This document shows, piece after piece, positions 10,590 to 21,397 of a stretch of DNA of 64,000 nucleotides; position 1 is the stretch's first letter, and each line of letters begins with the position of its first letter. Both the position numbers and the translations under genes were made by a program. The DNA is from Saccharina japonica. Its lineage: Eukaryota > Sar > Phaeophyceae > Laminariales > Laminariaceae. The DNA is taken from contig MEHQ01001576.1 in NCBI GenBank assembly GCA_008828725.1, positions 49,769-113,768 of the forward strand, given 5' to 3'. The notes under the pieces are model-generated. The model had not been told where the DNA came from, made no database searches, and saw nothing but the letters and a program-made list of their open reading frames with translations.

Positions 10590-12206
10590 TCTCGCCGAGC
10601 GTCGGGGCGGTGATTGCCTAGGGAAACAGAGGATGGGGAATGGGCACACCAACACGGGTGTATTGTTAGCTGAGCTGCGTTGATCGGCCGCTCGTGGGAC
10701 GAAACAAATACAACGATGGATCAGAGGGTCTACTAGCAAACATAAAACCTCCACCCGTCTGATTCGGGACACACGACTGACACATGAAACATGCAGAGGT
10801 CATCGAAACCCCAAGCGCCATTTAATCCGACTATATACATTTACAGTACACGCATAAGGCACGACGGGAGTGATCATGGTTGTATTTTGATGCTCCAGCT
10901 CCCTCAGGCACGAACTTGTTGCGAGCAGCACGTATGTAGATGGTAGGCTTCGCCACGACATAGTGTGAGAAGAAAATAATCGATGGGAGCAGTGCGCGTA
11001 TGTCTGGATGCAATGGAATTCGAACCAACCGGATATATATGTATATATGTATATATATATGTAATTTGGTTCATGGCAAAGAGCCGAAGAGAAGCAGGGT
11101 CGCGTATGGGACGTATCACAAGCTCGACCCCATTAAAAAACAGCAATACAGCACGAAAGCACTACAAACGACGCTATGGCAAAAAACAGTAATACAGCAC
11201 GAAAGCACTGCGAACGAGGCTATGGCAATAGGTCGTTCTACGAGCGGCAAGCCATGAAGACCCATGCTACGGGTAGCCTGCATGCAGGTGCACCGTGTTG
11301 TTTCCGAGGGTAGTCACTTGAGCTCTATAACGCTTCACCCGAAAATTGCTTCTTGTAGGAAAACTAAAGTTCCGCCAGATGAACAATCCCGTTGCCTTAT
11401 AAGAAGAAAAACGAAAAATGATCCAACCCCAAGCACAAAATCTGGACGATTTTTTGGTTCAGGAGCCTCGTCATTTATAAAACACTTCCGCCGTAATGTG
11501 CTACCTCTATCGCAGCACGCGTCTGTCTGAAGATGGTTTAGCACAGAGGAGGCGCCAACTTTAGCGACGGAAAACTTGGAGGTTTCCACTGGCGGCGGAC
11601 ATCAAGCCTAACAGCTAGACTCGCCCCTTATAAAAAAATCGGGATAGTACTGTTTCGGTAGTTCATAACCCGTAGGTACCACGCCGAGCTCGGCTATTGC
11701 ACCTAACGCTACGTAGTCTGGGCATGTCATCGGCGGCTCGCAACAAGAGAAGTCTACCACAATGTCGGGACAAGCTCAAGGCCTTCACAGACCAATCGCT
11801 CTGATGAAAAACGTCAATGGCAAACTGCTAGGTTCGCCTCTCTCGCTGGCCCGATATTCAAGACAGGTACGACGCAGACGATACCCCTGGCGAAGCGTTG
11901 GCGTGTATGTACACTATCAGGAACGAGGGTCGGGGCCCTTCTATAGGATATTGACGCCACTCGAAAACGGACTCGCCACTCGAAAACGCTCGTACCCCAT
12001 CGGGTGTATACTTTACAGATCGAGACCGTACATCCCCTATAGTGAATGGACATTTCAGAATACGAAAGGTGTGCATGCACACTTTTGGTCCCCAACGAGG
12101 CGTTTCCGAACCTCCATCGCTTCGTGGAGGCGTTCTTGGGTAGCAGGCCCGTTTGCTGCGCGATTGGCTACTCTGCAACATAGAGCACTCTTGTATCGGT
12201 TGGAAT
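10590..12206. other. Intergenic, one MITE, no gene supported
   Basis: Outside the MITE at 11259-11531 I see no supported gene. A plus-strand frame at 11762-12226 (154 aa) starts after an ACCACAATG context and has a possible GTACGA donor after about 35 codons, but it has no recognisable domain and runs into the hAT element. I do not call it a gene. A TATATATGT microsatellite lies near 11033-11060. Confidence 0.4.
11259..11531. mobile_element. MITE (family C) copy
   Basis: The left end has CATGCTACGGGTAG and GGTGCACC. The right end has CTACCTCTATCGCAGCACGC. Together they match the family-C inverted ends. The interior motifs GAGGGTAGTCACTTGAG and GGACGATTTTTTGG also match other copies. No coding capacity. 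Confidence 0.7.
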
Positions 12207-13130
12207 TAGAGATGGGCACCGGATAGAGAAAAAAACGGTTAACCGCGGTTTTTGGACACCTATCAGGCGTGTGTGATTAGTCGGTTTTTCAAACTAAAAA
12301 GTGGCGGTTTTTGAGGTCCGGTTAACCGGTTAAACCGGATAAATCGGATGAAAACACCAGTTTAACCGGTTAACCGATTAAACCGGAAAACTGGGCAACC
12401 CATCTGCACTAAAACGTGCCAGTGAACGTGACAACGTCAACGCTGGTTGATCCGACGTCTATTGTACCTACTATAGAACGTATCAACCATTGCATTGCAG
12501 CAATGAACAAGGCGACCATACGTGGGCGTGGGGAGAGGGAAGGTGGTAGCCTGAAAGTCGGTGGACCCACTGCGGCACAACCCCCTCCCCTCTCCCCGAA
12601 CACCCAACACTACCCAACACTCGCACAGACCAAACACACACCACCCATCTCGGCTCGCAAGTCCAACACACCACCACTCCAACATGAGCCAAGAGTAGAG
12701 ATGGGCACTGGATAAAAAAAAAAACGGTTCACCACGGTTCTTGGAAACCCAGCAGGTGTGCGTGATTACTCGGTTTTTCAAAACAACAACTGGCAGTTTT
12801 AGAGGTCTGGTTAACCGGTTAAACTGGATAAAAGCAACGGTTAAACCGGTTAAATAGGAAGACTGGACAACCCATCTACATTAAGTAAAACGTGCCAGTA
12901 AACGTGACAACGTCACATCTAGTTGATCCAACGTCTATTGTGCCTACTCTGGAACGTATCAACTACTGCAGCAATGAACAAGGTACAGTACGTGGGCGTG
13001 GGCAGAGGGAGGTAGAGTCGGTGGATCCACTGCGGCACAACCCCCTCCCCTCTCCCCTCTCTCCGCACGGCCAACACTGCCCAACCCTCGCACACGCCAA
13101 ACACACACCACCACTGAGCCAAGAGGTGGA
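12207..13130. repeat. Tandem duplication of the hAT-like element's 5' region
   Basis: 12207-12694 and 12695-13130 are diverged direct copies. Each starts with TAGAGATGGGCAC and shares ACGTGCCAGT, CGTGACAACGTCA, CCAACGTCTATTGT-like sequence, ACTGCGGCACAACCCCCTCC and CCAAACACACACCACC. The second copy therefore brings a second internal terminus. Confidence 0.85.
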
Positions 13131-14616
13131 AACATTCCGAGTGTGAATGGATTTGTTTCTGGCGGTATATAATTTCGAAGTATTTGCACTATGAAATGTG
13201 TTGAAATTTTAAACGGTTGGAGCATTTTTGAAATGCAGTTTGTGTTAATTTCATTTGTCACAGACACTCTCCGGTTCAACTCGCGGGAGCGTTCACACTC
13301 AACGGCCTTCCGGACAAAAGCCTCGTTCACAGCTATTAATAGGTGCTTTGCTCGTACCTTCGTTTACAGTATGCGAGTCAGGAAGGTTTGTTTTTGCACA
13401 AGGTTTAAGTCGTGTCAGGTAGACTAACGAGTAGGGCGACTGTTGCTTGTACTCGTCGCACGACGCTGTAACCCTGATGGTAGCTTGTGCAGTTTCGGGA
13501 GCATGCAGTGTGCGGGTCCGTTTGTAGTGGTTTCGCTGACAATCGACGTGCCGCTTTTCCAAGTAATAGTACCAGGTAATACTATATATATCTGGTTGAT
13601 CAGCATCACTATTCCATCTCGAAGAGGCACAGTTGCGAACACAACCAATATCCACGCACTTGTGTGATAGGGCATCTGTTGTTATATATTTTACCGACCA
13701 CTGGCTCCACGCTGCGTAGCCTCTTCAAGCTCCTTGGCTTTTTGCATCACAGCGTGCATTGTTTTCTGTTTATTAGTGTTTTCCTTCCAGCTTCCGTCTT
13801 TTAAATTTCGTTTAATTTCGGCACCTTCACGCCACGGTTAGCTTGCATGGCTTTAGTCTTCATCGTAACCCGCTTGCTGTTGGCATATCGAAGATTTGTA
13901 TTCTCGTATGGCGTGTTTGTCTCACGCGTGAGGCGTTGAAGCCTCATTACGAGGTGGGGAAGATTTATGTCCTCACTTATTTGTTTCGAATACCCGCAAC
14001 TTCGACCCCCCTTCCGATGTTTGGGGTGATATGATCATTTGATCGTCGTGGGGTCTGCATGCACGACTATTCAGGGTGGGCTAATGTGATGGTATCACGT
14101 AGCTCTGAGGAGGTGCAAGAGGTATTATTACAAGTATAGGTAGACAAATGCGTACGAACGCGTATGCGATCACGTGACGAGCTAGAAACGGAAACGTCTC
14201 CGTAAATCGTACATGTATGAAGATACATGGATAGTGGGATCAGCCTGGTACTTGGCTGAGCCCTACCTTGGTACTCCGTTCTCGTACCCTATCGAGGTCT
14301 GCCATGAGATAGGCAACAAGAAGAACTTTACCAAGGAGAAGCGTGCCTGGCCAGCATCGACATTCCTGTGTCCTCTGATGAGGGTCTTACCTTAAGACAT
14401 GTGGGGAGTGCGCAACAAGGGTGCAAATCAAACAAAAACCACCTATGGTTTTCAATGTTATGGATGCTTTACCGCATCAAAACCGGTTAAACCGGGTTTT
14501 GGTTAACCGGTTGAAACCGGCCGAAAACAAACGGTCGTTTTTTATTTTTGAGAATAACGCCTCCTATCCGGTTTTCGGTTTTTCGAATATGCCATCCGGT
14601 GCCCATCTCTAGCATA
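12207..14616. mobile_element. hAT-like DNA transposon (2.4 kb, non-autonomous or decayed)
   Basis: The left terminus is TAGAGATGGGCACCGG and the right end is its inverse, CCGGTGCCCATCTCTA. The 8-mer GTTGGAAT occurs just left of the element (12199-12206) and again at 14617-14624, five bases beyond the right TIR motif. An 8-bp duplication with a YAGRG-type terminus fits hAT. Both ends carry runs of GGTTAACCGG-type palindromes. The interior has no intact transposase. A minus-strand stretch near 13690-13850 reads as two short coding-like pieces in different frames and may be a remnant. The left part is duplicated (see separate entry). Confidence 0.8.
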
Positions 14617-15349
14617 GTTGGAATATGAGGACCGTCGACGGGCGGTTCATAACAGCCAAAGCATACGATGGAGCGCACATTTTTCACGCACATTTTGTGC
14701 TCTTGGTGTGAGGGTTAGAGAAGCTCCGTTTCGGTTCGGTGAGCCAAACCAGTACCTGGTAAAACGATATACCTCGTACAACGCGCGATACTGTATGAGC
14801 GGGCCGGGATGCCGTACTTTGTTCAACCCATTACTCCGGATCAATTGCAACAGACCACCCATGGTCTATCTGCCGCACGATGCAGGCGAGACGTGTCGGT
14901 GGGTGCGACAGCTATCGCCAGGTGCAGTGGCGACCTCGCTAGGCAGACCAACCTATACCCTAGAGGCATGACCTAGAAGCAACAAAGCAGACGCCATGAA
15001 CTCTAGAGGTATCGCATGTGGCGATCAAAACTGACGCCATGAACTCGTAGGCGTTTTACTGCTACACTCTACGCCCAGGTTTAGGGTTTTCATTTAACGG
15101 GAGCACCATCCGTCACCGTCAAATCAGTTAACGTTCAGATCCGGGGGCTCTTTTGGATGTTGGGACTATTGTATATCAGGTGCCTACGGATACGCGCAGC
15201 AGCAGCAGTAGAGGTATACTTTGCGATCCCGTTACATAACATATGCGGCACGTGCGTGATTCACGGCTCCATCTGCACGTCTACTACTGTACAAAGCCCT
15301 TTTGAAACTCAGGAACCCAACAACTGCAGCGAGTCAAATCGCTCCGTAG
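14617..15349. other. No gene recognised
   Basis: Several frames of 60-117 residues are open on both strands, without splice signals or motifs. Nothing is supported. Confidence 0.35.
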
Positions 15350-15541
15350 CAAATTGATGCGAGTCGACGAGAGAAGAAAGGGCTGAAGTATTCTCACGAA
15401 ATAAATGCAAGGCACGAGCCGTATTAGGGGAGGAGGGGGAAGAGCCTACTTTGTGACCCGGGGTCCGAGTTACGACTAGGAAGGAAATATAAAAGAACGG
15501 CGAGGATAATAAATTGGTTGGGGGAATAAAATAAAATAAAA
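15350..15541 (+). mobile_element. SINE body copy (headless)
   Basis: It shares GAGTCGACGAG, GCAAGGCACG, GAAGAGCCTACTT and GTCCGAGTTACGACTA with the tRNA-headed copy at 43401-43734, in the same order. It ends in an A-rich tail (AATAAAATAAAATAAAAA). No convincing A and B boxes lie upstream, so it is 5'-truncated. Confidence 0.65.
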
Positions 15542-15794
15542 ATCGTGTGCGCAACGGGCACAATATCTGTAACTGACGATACACTTGATAATAGCACGCC
15601 TCTGCATACCCAGGTATCTTGCAAGCAGCGATGACGCCGTAAAGGCTGCACTGGTGTGTCCGTAGGTGGCCTTTTAGTGTGTGTGTCATCACCCCACCTT
15701 GAAGCTGTGTCGATAAGTCGTGGTCACAGGTGTCTTCTCCCCCGCCCCCCCCCCGGTTACTACCTACTGTCGTTTTCATCGCGCAGAGAGTTCA

Positions 15795-16050
15795 GTACCG
15801 TTATGTAAGACTTCCACACCCGCACTCGCAACTTCTGTGAGTTCTGCACAACGTTCACATCGGTGCCCGGAACTTCTGTTAGTTGTATACGCCCGTGGCA
15901 CAATGTCCCGGGTGCGGGTATGCTCTCAAACATACCCGGGTACGGGTACAATATAAGTTTACTCGTACCTACCCGGAACTTCCGTAAGTTCTGAAAAAAT
16001 AACTTCTGCGAGTTGTGCAAGACTTCCATACCCGTACCCGGCGTACCCAA
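15795..16050. repeat. Degenerate repeats around AACTTCTGTGAGTT and CCCGGGTACGGG
   Basis: The motif AACTTCYGTNAGTTNTG appears four times (near 15826, 15871, 15976 and 16000), interspersed with palindromic CCCGGGTACGGGTA. No gene is visible. Confidence 0.6.
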
Positions 16051-16119
16051 GAGCCCTACCTAAGTCAACCTTGGCGTTTGTTTTTAACCGGGTTTCCGCA
16101 TAAATGTGGAGACATTTTT

Positions 16120-16480
16120 CCATGTGGGGCTCAGGGGGTGCAAAGATAATCGAGGCATGTAAGCATACTCTGTTTTCTCGTGGCTCTGCCCGCGACATTC
16201 TGCAATATTCCGCGGGTACTGCACCGACATGTCGCGGGCACTGCCGCCGCGGAATGTCGCAGCATGTCGCGGCATGACGTGAAAATCCTGCCGCGGCAGC
16301 GCTCACGGCAAGTTTCACGGCAACTCTGATCCTTATCCCCAACCCGGACCGCAACCCGTGGGCCTTGCCGTGGCATGCCGCGACACGCCGCAGCACATGT
16401 CGCGGCATGTCAGGGACATATACACTATTTGTGCCGCGGCATGTCGCGGGCAGTGCTACGAACAAGTAGACAATAATGTA
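16120..16480. repeat. GC-rich palindrome cluster (CATGCCGCGACATG type), copy 1
   Basis: It is packed with overlapping inverted motifs such as GCCGCGGCATGTCGCGG. Beside these sit a shared CACGGCAAG-TTTCACGGCAA segment and a CCCCAACCCGGACC core. The same arrangement recurs at 26570-26840 and 42865-43035, so it is a dispersed family. ORFs rich in Arg, His and Cys on both strands are by-products. Confidence 0.75.
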
Positions 16481-17150
16481 CACCTCGTGACGGAGCTGAC
16501 ACGGACCGTTTGTAGGGCTACTCATTGGCACGGTACATGCTGGGATAAGGTGCTGTAGCAACTACTTGTATCGGCCGCACAGCAGTATCTCCCGGCGGAC
16601 TGAGAAGCCTGCCATTGTGTATAGTTTAAGATATTACGTACGCCCAACAAACACACCATAAACTACGATTGAAAAACAAAAACTAGGCAACGGGAGCAGT
16701 GAGGAGAGAGAGAGAGAGGACTAGGAAACTGAGAGGAGCGAGAGGACGGGGGGTTGCGACCACGATGGACGAAGCCACCTCAGATAGTGACGCCATGGCT
16801 ATGAAGGGCCCCAAAGTAAATTGATGTTGCCACTGGTGCTGAGCATGAGATCGCTGAATAGAAAATGGAAGGATTTGCAATTACAAAGTCGCGACTCCAC
16901 TGCACCAGATAATTTAGGGCGCCGCAAGCGTTGTCCAGACGCAGTATTTTGTGGTTATGATAGTTTAGATCCCCCCGCAACAACAACAAAAATCACGAGG
17001 ACGGCCTCGCCAACGCTGTGTTTTAAGTTCCACGCATACCTCGTTCAACCGCCCTGTTTTCGACGTCATGCACAGCTACAGCCATTTACTGCTGCCGCTG
17101 TGTTACAACAGCAGTGTGTACGGCTCGCTCGACCTGGCACGCATTTACTT
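16481..17150. other. No gene recognised
   Basis: A short GA-rich microsatellite lies near 16703-16718. Otherwise nothing is recognised. Confidence 0.35.
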
Positions 17151-19390
17151 TTTATGTGAAAGCCAAATGTAGGCATACCTATGCCTTTAAAGCCATGTAT
17201 AGGTACACGGTGCTTTGCACGCTGAAAAAGACTTCCTGCCCCCCCCCCCCCCGTAATTGGGCAACGCTCCGTCGTACCTACAAATCGCTCAAACGCTGTA
17301 GGCACATCTGTCGACCGCTATTCGTCTTGGCTTTCCATTTTTTGTCTTCAAATGTACCTATAAATGGTTCCTTGGGCACCCTTTGCGGGCGGCAACAGTG
17401 CAATGACCAGCCGTCCGAACGAGATGCCGGAGTTGTCCGTCACTTCACCTCACCTGCTATAACACAAACGTCTAAATATACTACGAAACACCGCGAGGCA
17501 GCTTCCGCCGGAGATAGCACAGGTGACCTAAGGAACTGCACGGCTGGCCCATCTTAGTTTATTAAGGGGAAACAGAAGGTGTGCCCCACTAACTCCAGTA
17601 CAACGGCTTGCAAAATAAATTTTCGGTGTATTATGTATATCATAAAGTGTTAGGTTTCTCCGTGAAGGTAGCCTGTCTGTCTTTCTTGTATAGTGGCCAT
17701 GTTCTTGGCGCTGGTGAGTGCTCTCCCTCTTGTCTATTATACTGGTGATATTGCCCCATATTGACTGGCACTTTGTACGTCCATCGCTGCGCGTCATACG
17801 GTGGTCATGGCGAACCGGATAGTCCCACCACATTGCGATGCTCCTCTCTCAATTTATGGCGTGCACGAGCGAGCGTAACAGTGGCGCTGCAGCTGCCGCA
17901 CGCACATATATACCCCGTACACAGCCGAAGACAGTCCCGGTGTTGTATCGTACTTTTGTACTTTCGGCAGTACCAATAATTTGTATACGGCTGGTATTAA
18001 TAGTATGTTGCGGTATAATACTCATGGTTGTTGAACTCAGACCCCCTTGCGCATGATACGCATGCACATTGCTGTACCCTGATATCAATATCAAGCAATA
18101 TCCAGATTCGAGCACCATACGCCAAGTACCGGTACAGCAGGGGCGGGTCGCCACTTACCGTATGTAGCATCGCATGCCGTCGGAGACGGCATCGAGTGTA
18201 TCATCACCAAGACAACGAGGGCACTGCGTGCAGTGCTCGATCTGACGGCAGAAAACATAAATACAGCAGTGTGTGCATGCTTAACATCCGGTAGGCGGTC
18301 TAAGTTGCACAACCATGCGCCTTGTACGGATCAACAATACCAGCGGTATGTACCGCAGTAGTCGCGGTAGGGTCGAAAGCGTTGTCGATTTGCTGCAAAT
18401 TTCGAGCTTCAAGTCTTTCTCGGCCATGTGTCGAGATGCTCTTCTTGTCGTTATCACTTACGAATTCGATAGCTACGCAGCAGCGGCCGTGCACCAGCGC
18501 CCACCGCGGGCAGCAATTAGTACGGAAGGGGCGTACGCTTCGTCACGGTGAGACTATCCCCCGCGTCGTGTCTACACTTCCGAGAGTGCAATCAACCAGT
18601 ACCACTAAAAAAACGGGTTTGCGACCGTGTACGGGGTACATATTTTTATTTCGCGGTTGAAGTGCCACTGTTGTTACGCTCGCTCGTGCACGCCACAAAT
18701 GGAGAGGAGAACATCGCATGTTAGTGGGACTATCCGGTTCGCGATGACAACCGTGTGACGCGAAGCAATGAAAGTACAAAGCGCCAGTCAATATGGGGGC
18801 AATATCATCAGTATGGTACACAAGAGGGAGGGCACCTGCCAGCGCCAAGAACATCGCCACTACAAGAAAGACAGACAGGCTGGGCTTCACGGAGAAACCT
18901 AACACATTATGATTTACATAATATACTGAAAGTTTATATGGAAGCCGTTGGACTGGAGTTAGTGGGGCACACATTATGTTCCCCCTCAAGAAACTCAGAT
19001 GGCTCACCCGTCCAGTTTCTTAGGTGACCTGTGCTGTCTGCGGCGGAAGCTGCCTCGTAGGGTTTCGTAGTCTGTTCAGGCGTTTGTGTCGACAGGTGAG
19101 GTGGAGTGTCTGACAATTTCGGCACCTCGTTTGGGCGGCTGGTCGTTGTGAAGTTGCCCGCAAAGGGTGTACAATAAACCATCAATAGGTACTTTTGAAG
19201 ACAGAAAAGGAAAAGCCAACCTGAATAGCTGACGACAGATGTACATGCAACGTTTGAGCCATTTGTAAGTACGACGGGGCGTTGCCCACTCACGGAGGGG
19301 CCGAGGAAGCTGTTTCCAGTGTGCAAAACGCCGTGTACCTATACATGGCTCAAAAAGCGATATACCGATTTTTGGCTTTTGCCCTTCGCG
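17150..19390. mobile_element. Large inverted repeat (arms ~770 bp, spacer ~700 bp)
   Basis: The left arm (about 17150-17930) and the right arm (about 18640-19390) are diverged reverse complements. Paired landmarks are: GTATAGGTACACGG with CCGTGTACCTATAC; GTCGTACCTACAAATCGCTC with GAGCCATTTGTAAGTACGAC; GTGCCCCACTAACTCCAG with CTGGAGTTAGTGGGGCAC; and GTGCACGAGCGAGCGTAAC with GTTACGCTCGCTCGTGCAC. The whole structure resembles a Mutator-like or fold-back element with very long inverted ends, or an inverted duplication. No transposase was recognised in the spacer and no target duplication was established. Confidence 0.8.
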
Positions 19391-20726
19391 TTATGTTTGC
19401 ATCGTACGGATATCATTTGCGTTCAAGAGTCATACCCTTGCTCAGGTTCGTTACCAAGAAGAAGGAGCAACGCCCAAGCACTCCCGGCCTTCTTCTGCCC
19501 AGGCACGCCAGCCAACAGGGGGGGGGTGTGCTTCATTTTCATGCATGGCGGTAGGCGTATGAGCATAGATTATAATTCCGCGACGGAGCATGTCGGGTTT
19601 TCACCGACCAGGCAGACATTTTTAGCACCAAGCGCGAAGCGCCGTGAGGTGTTGGGCGAGTCGCATGTAGGGTGAGCTGCATTTTACTAAGAACCGCTTG
19701 TGGTGCGGACTTTCATCTGGATGACAGTGCTTTAATTAGTCAATATATTTTCCGGTGTGGCCACTTCCAGAGACAGCAATGGGAGTACGACAACACTGCC
19801 TCGCGGGCGACTTACCATAAACACTACGTGATACGATAATTCCCCTTGTGCGGAGCAGAGGATCTCCACCCCGCACAAATTATTTAGCTCGACCGCCAGC
19901 TGTGATCGACCGCCAAAAAAGAAAAAAACGGTACCCTGGCGGTCCAGATCATGTAGTGAGCGGCATGTTTCACAGTATCGTTGCCAACCGACGCCAACCC
20001 AGCCTATATATAATATAATTGGGGCGGAGGTAAACTCTATTGTTGCAAAGTATTATGTGATGGAGTTGATAACCGAGAGATGGAGCGGATGCGACAGAAG
20101 CCAAAACCGATTTTCCAAATTTCGACGAAAATACAGTGGCGGTTTTCTCCGGGGGTAGGGGAAGGCGACATAAATTTGAGGTCGCAGATCCCGTCGTCCT
20201 CTGGGCCAGCCAGCCATACCGCCCGCCTGAAACTCGTACGGCGTAATATTTGGGAGAATGGAGATTGAACACACCACACGTATTTCAAACTCGTAGCTCG
20301 TCCACGCTTTCTCTGTCCGCGTCGATCTCTCGTTACCGAAGCAAGAGGCGCAATCGGGTCTGAAGCGCGCGCGAAATACCAACCGCGAGTGCTGCTGCTG
20401 TGACACGTGCGTGACTAGTGGTGCACCTCTCTGTCGTAATGTCCTTATTATTTGATACTGCTCGGGAGCGGTACTACTCGTAGTGGTGTTGGGATCCAAA
20501 GGGGTCTTTAGTTTGGTTCTGTTATACTGTTGTTTTTGACACTGGCCGTGGTCCCGAGCGCCACAGGAGCCCTCGCACACACATGGCCGAGCCACGCCCG
20601 CCCCATGCATTCGCCCTTGGTGACCCCGGTGAAAGAGCGGGCGCCGTCGCCCAACGACGTCAAGCGGAGGGGCGTCGAAAGTTGCGCTCCAGGGGTTCGC
20701 AACAAATTAATGTGGTTTCGTTTGGC

Positions 20727-20795
20727 TTAGCGGTAGAGCGTTCGGCTGCAAAGGGCCTAGGTGCGAGTTCGAATCCCACCTTCAGTAGTACATTG
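20727..20795 (+). other. tRNA-like pseudogene or SINE head
   Basis: It contains an A box (TGGCTTAGCGGTAGAGC) and a B box (AGTTCGAATCCC) at tRNA spacing, with GCA at the anticodon position (Cys-like). The D stem pairs well, but the anticodon stem, T stem and acceptor stem do not, so a working tRNA is unlikely. It is best read as a decayed tRNA or the head of a tRNA-derived retroposon. Confidence 0.55.
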
Positions 20796-21026
20796 TTTTT
20801 TCTTTGTTTTGAACTTTTCGTTAGTGGGGTGGGGTGAGTAATTGCATGGGTTTTAGTGTGGCCTTTAGTTTTATTTAGTTGTATGGCGTTTTTTTGTATG
20901 GCAATTGTTTTTTTGAGTTTGAATATTTACTCGATCATGGTATCCCCCTCGACCTGTTTGTGTGGCTGCGTACGAAGTTGGTTGCACATGCTTACTGCTG
21001 CACGTACTGCTGTGCCTCTGTAGTGC

Positions 21027-21160
21027 ATGGTGGGTGGGTGTTTGGGTCGATTAGTGGGTGTGTCCACGGGTGGGTGGGTGGATGGGTGGATCGGTTGGTG
21101 GGTGGGTGGGTGGGTGGGTGGTGGGGGGTGGGTGGGTAGGTGGTTCGGTTGGTAGGTGGT
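21027..21160 (+). repeat. (GGGT)n microsatellite, G-quadruplex-prone
   Basis: Runs of GGGTGGGTGGGT with small interruptions. The plus strand is strongly G-rich over about 130 bases, and multiple G-tracts of three or more suggest quadruplex potential. ORFs rich in Gly/Trp or Pro/Thr here are artefacts. Confidence 0.85.
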
Positions 21161-21317
21161 TCGGTTGGTACTCGATTGGGCGCTATTGTGCCTCTGTGAG
21201 GGTTATGGCCCTGTTGTTTGTTTGGCAACATGTTTTCGGTTATGATGTTTGGTCTGCTAGGTCGGCCCCGCTTTATTGCGGGGGGGGCAACAAATGAATG
21301 TGGTCGCTCTATTGCTA

Positions 21318-21397
21318 TGACGGGAAACACAAATGACCAATATTTTCCCATATTTTTACCAACAATATTTGGTCATATTTACTATGGTCCCCCGTAA
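21318..21397. mobile_element. Small TA-flanked MITE (family A), copy 2
   Basis: The ends TGACGGG and CCCCCGTAA are flanked by TA on each side. The interior carries inverted AATGACCAATATT and AATATTTGGTCAT. It is 80 bp and the shortest copy. Confidence 0.75.

Larger units (their letters stand above)
19391..21317. other. Intergenic with tRNA-like sequence and GGGT microsatellite
   Basis: No gene is supported. A short inverted repeat (GACCGCCA...TGGCGGTC) lies near 19890-19945. About 20560-20710 has higher GC and coding-like composition but no clear frame. Confidence 0.4.

Noticed and set aside
9930..10613. Plus-strand open frames of 70-147 residues opposite the EsV-1-7 gene
   Set aside because: They mirror the Cys-repeat periodicity of the minus-strand gene and have no domain of their own; antisense shadows.
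15309..15779. Minus-strand 156-residue frame
   Set aside because: It lies across a SINE body copy; similar frames appear in the other copies as by-products.
20727..20795. Functional tRNA-Cys
   Set aside because: Pol III boxes and a GCA at the anticodon site are present, but the anticodon, T and acceptor stems do not pair.
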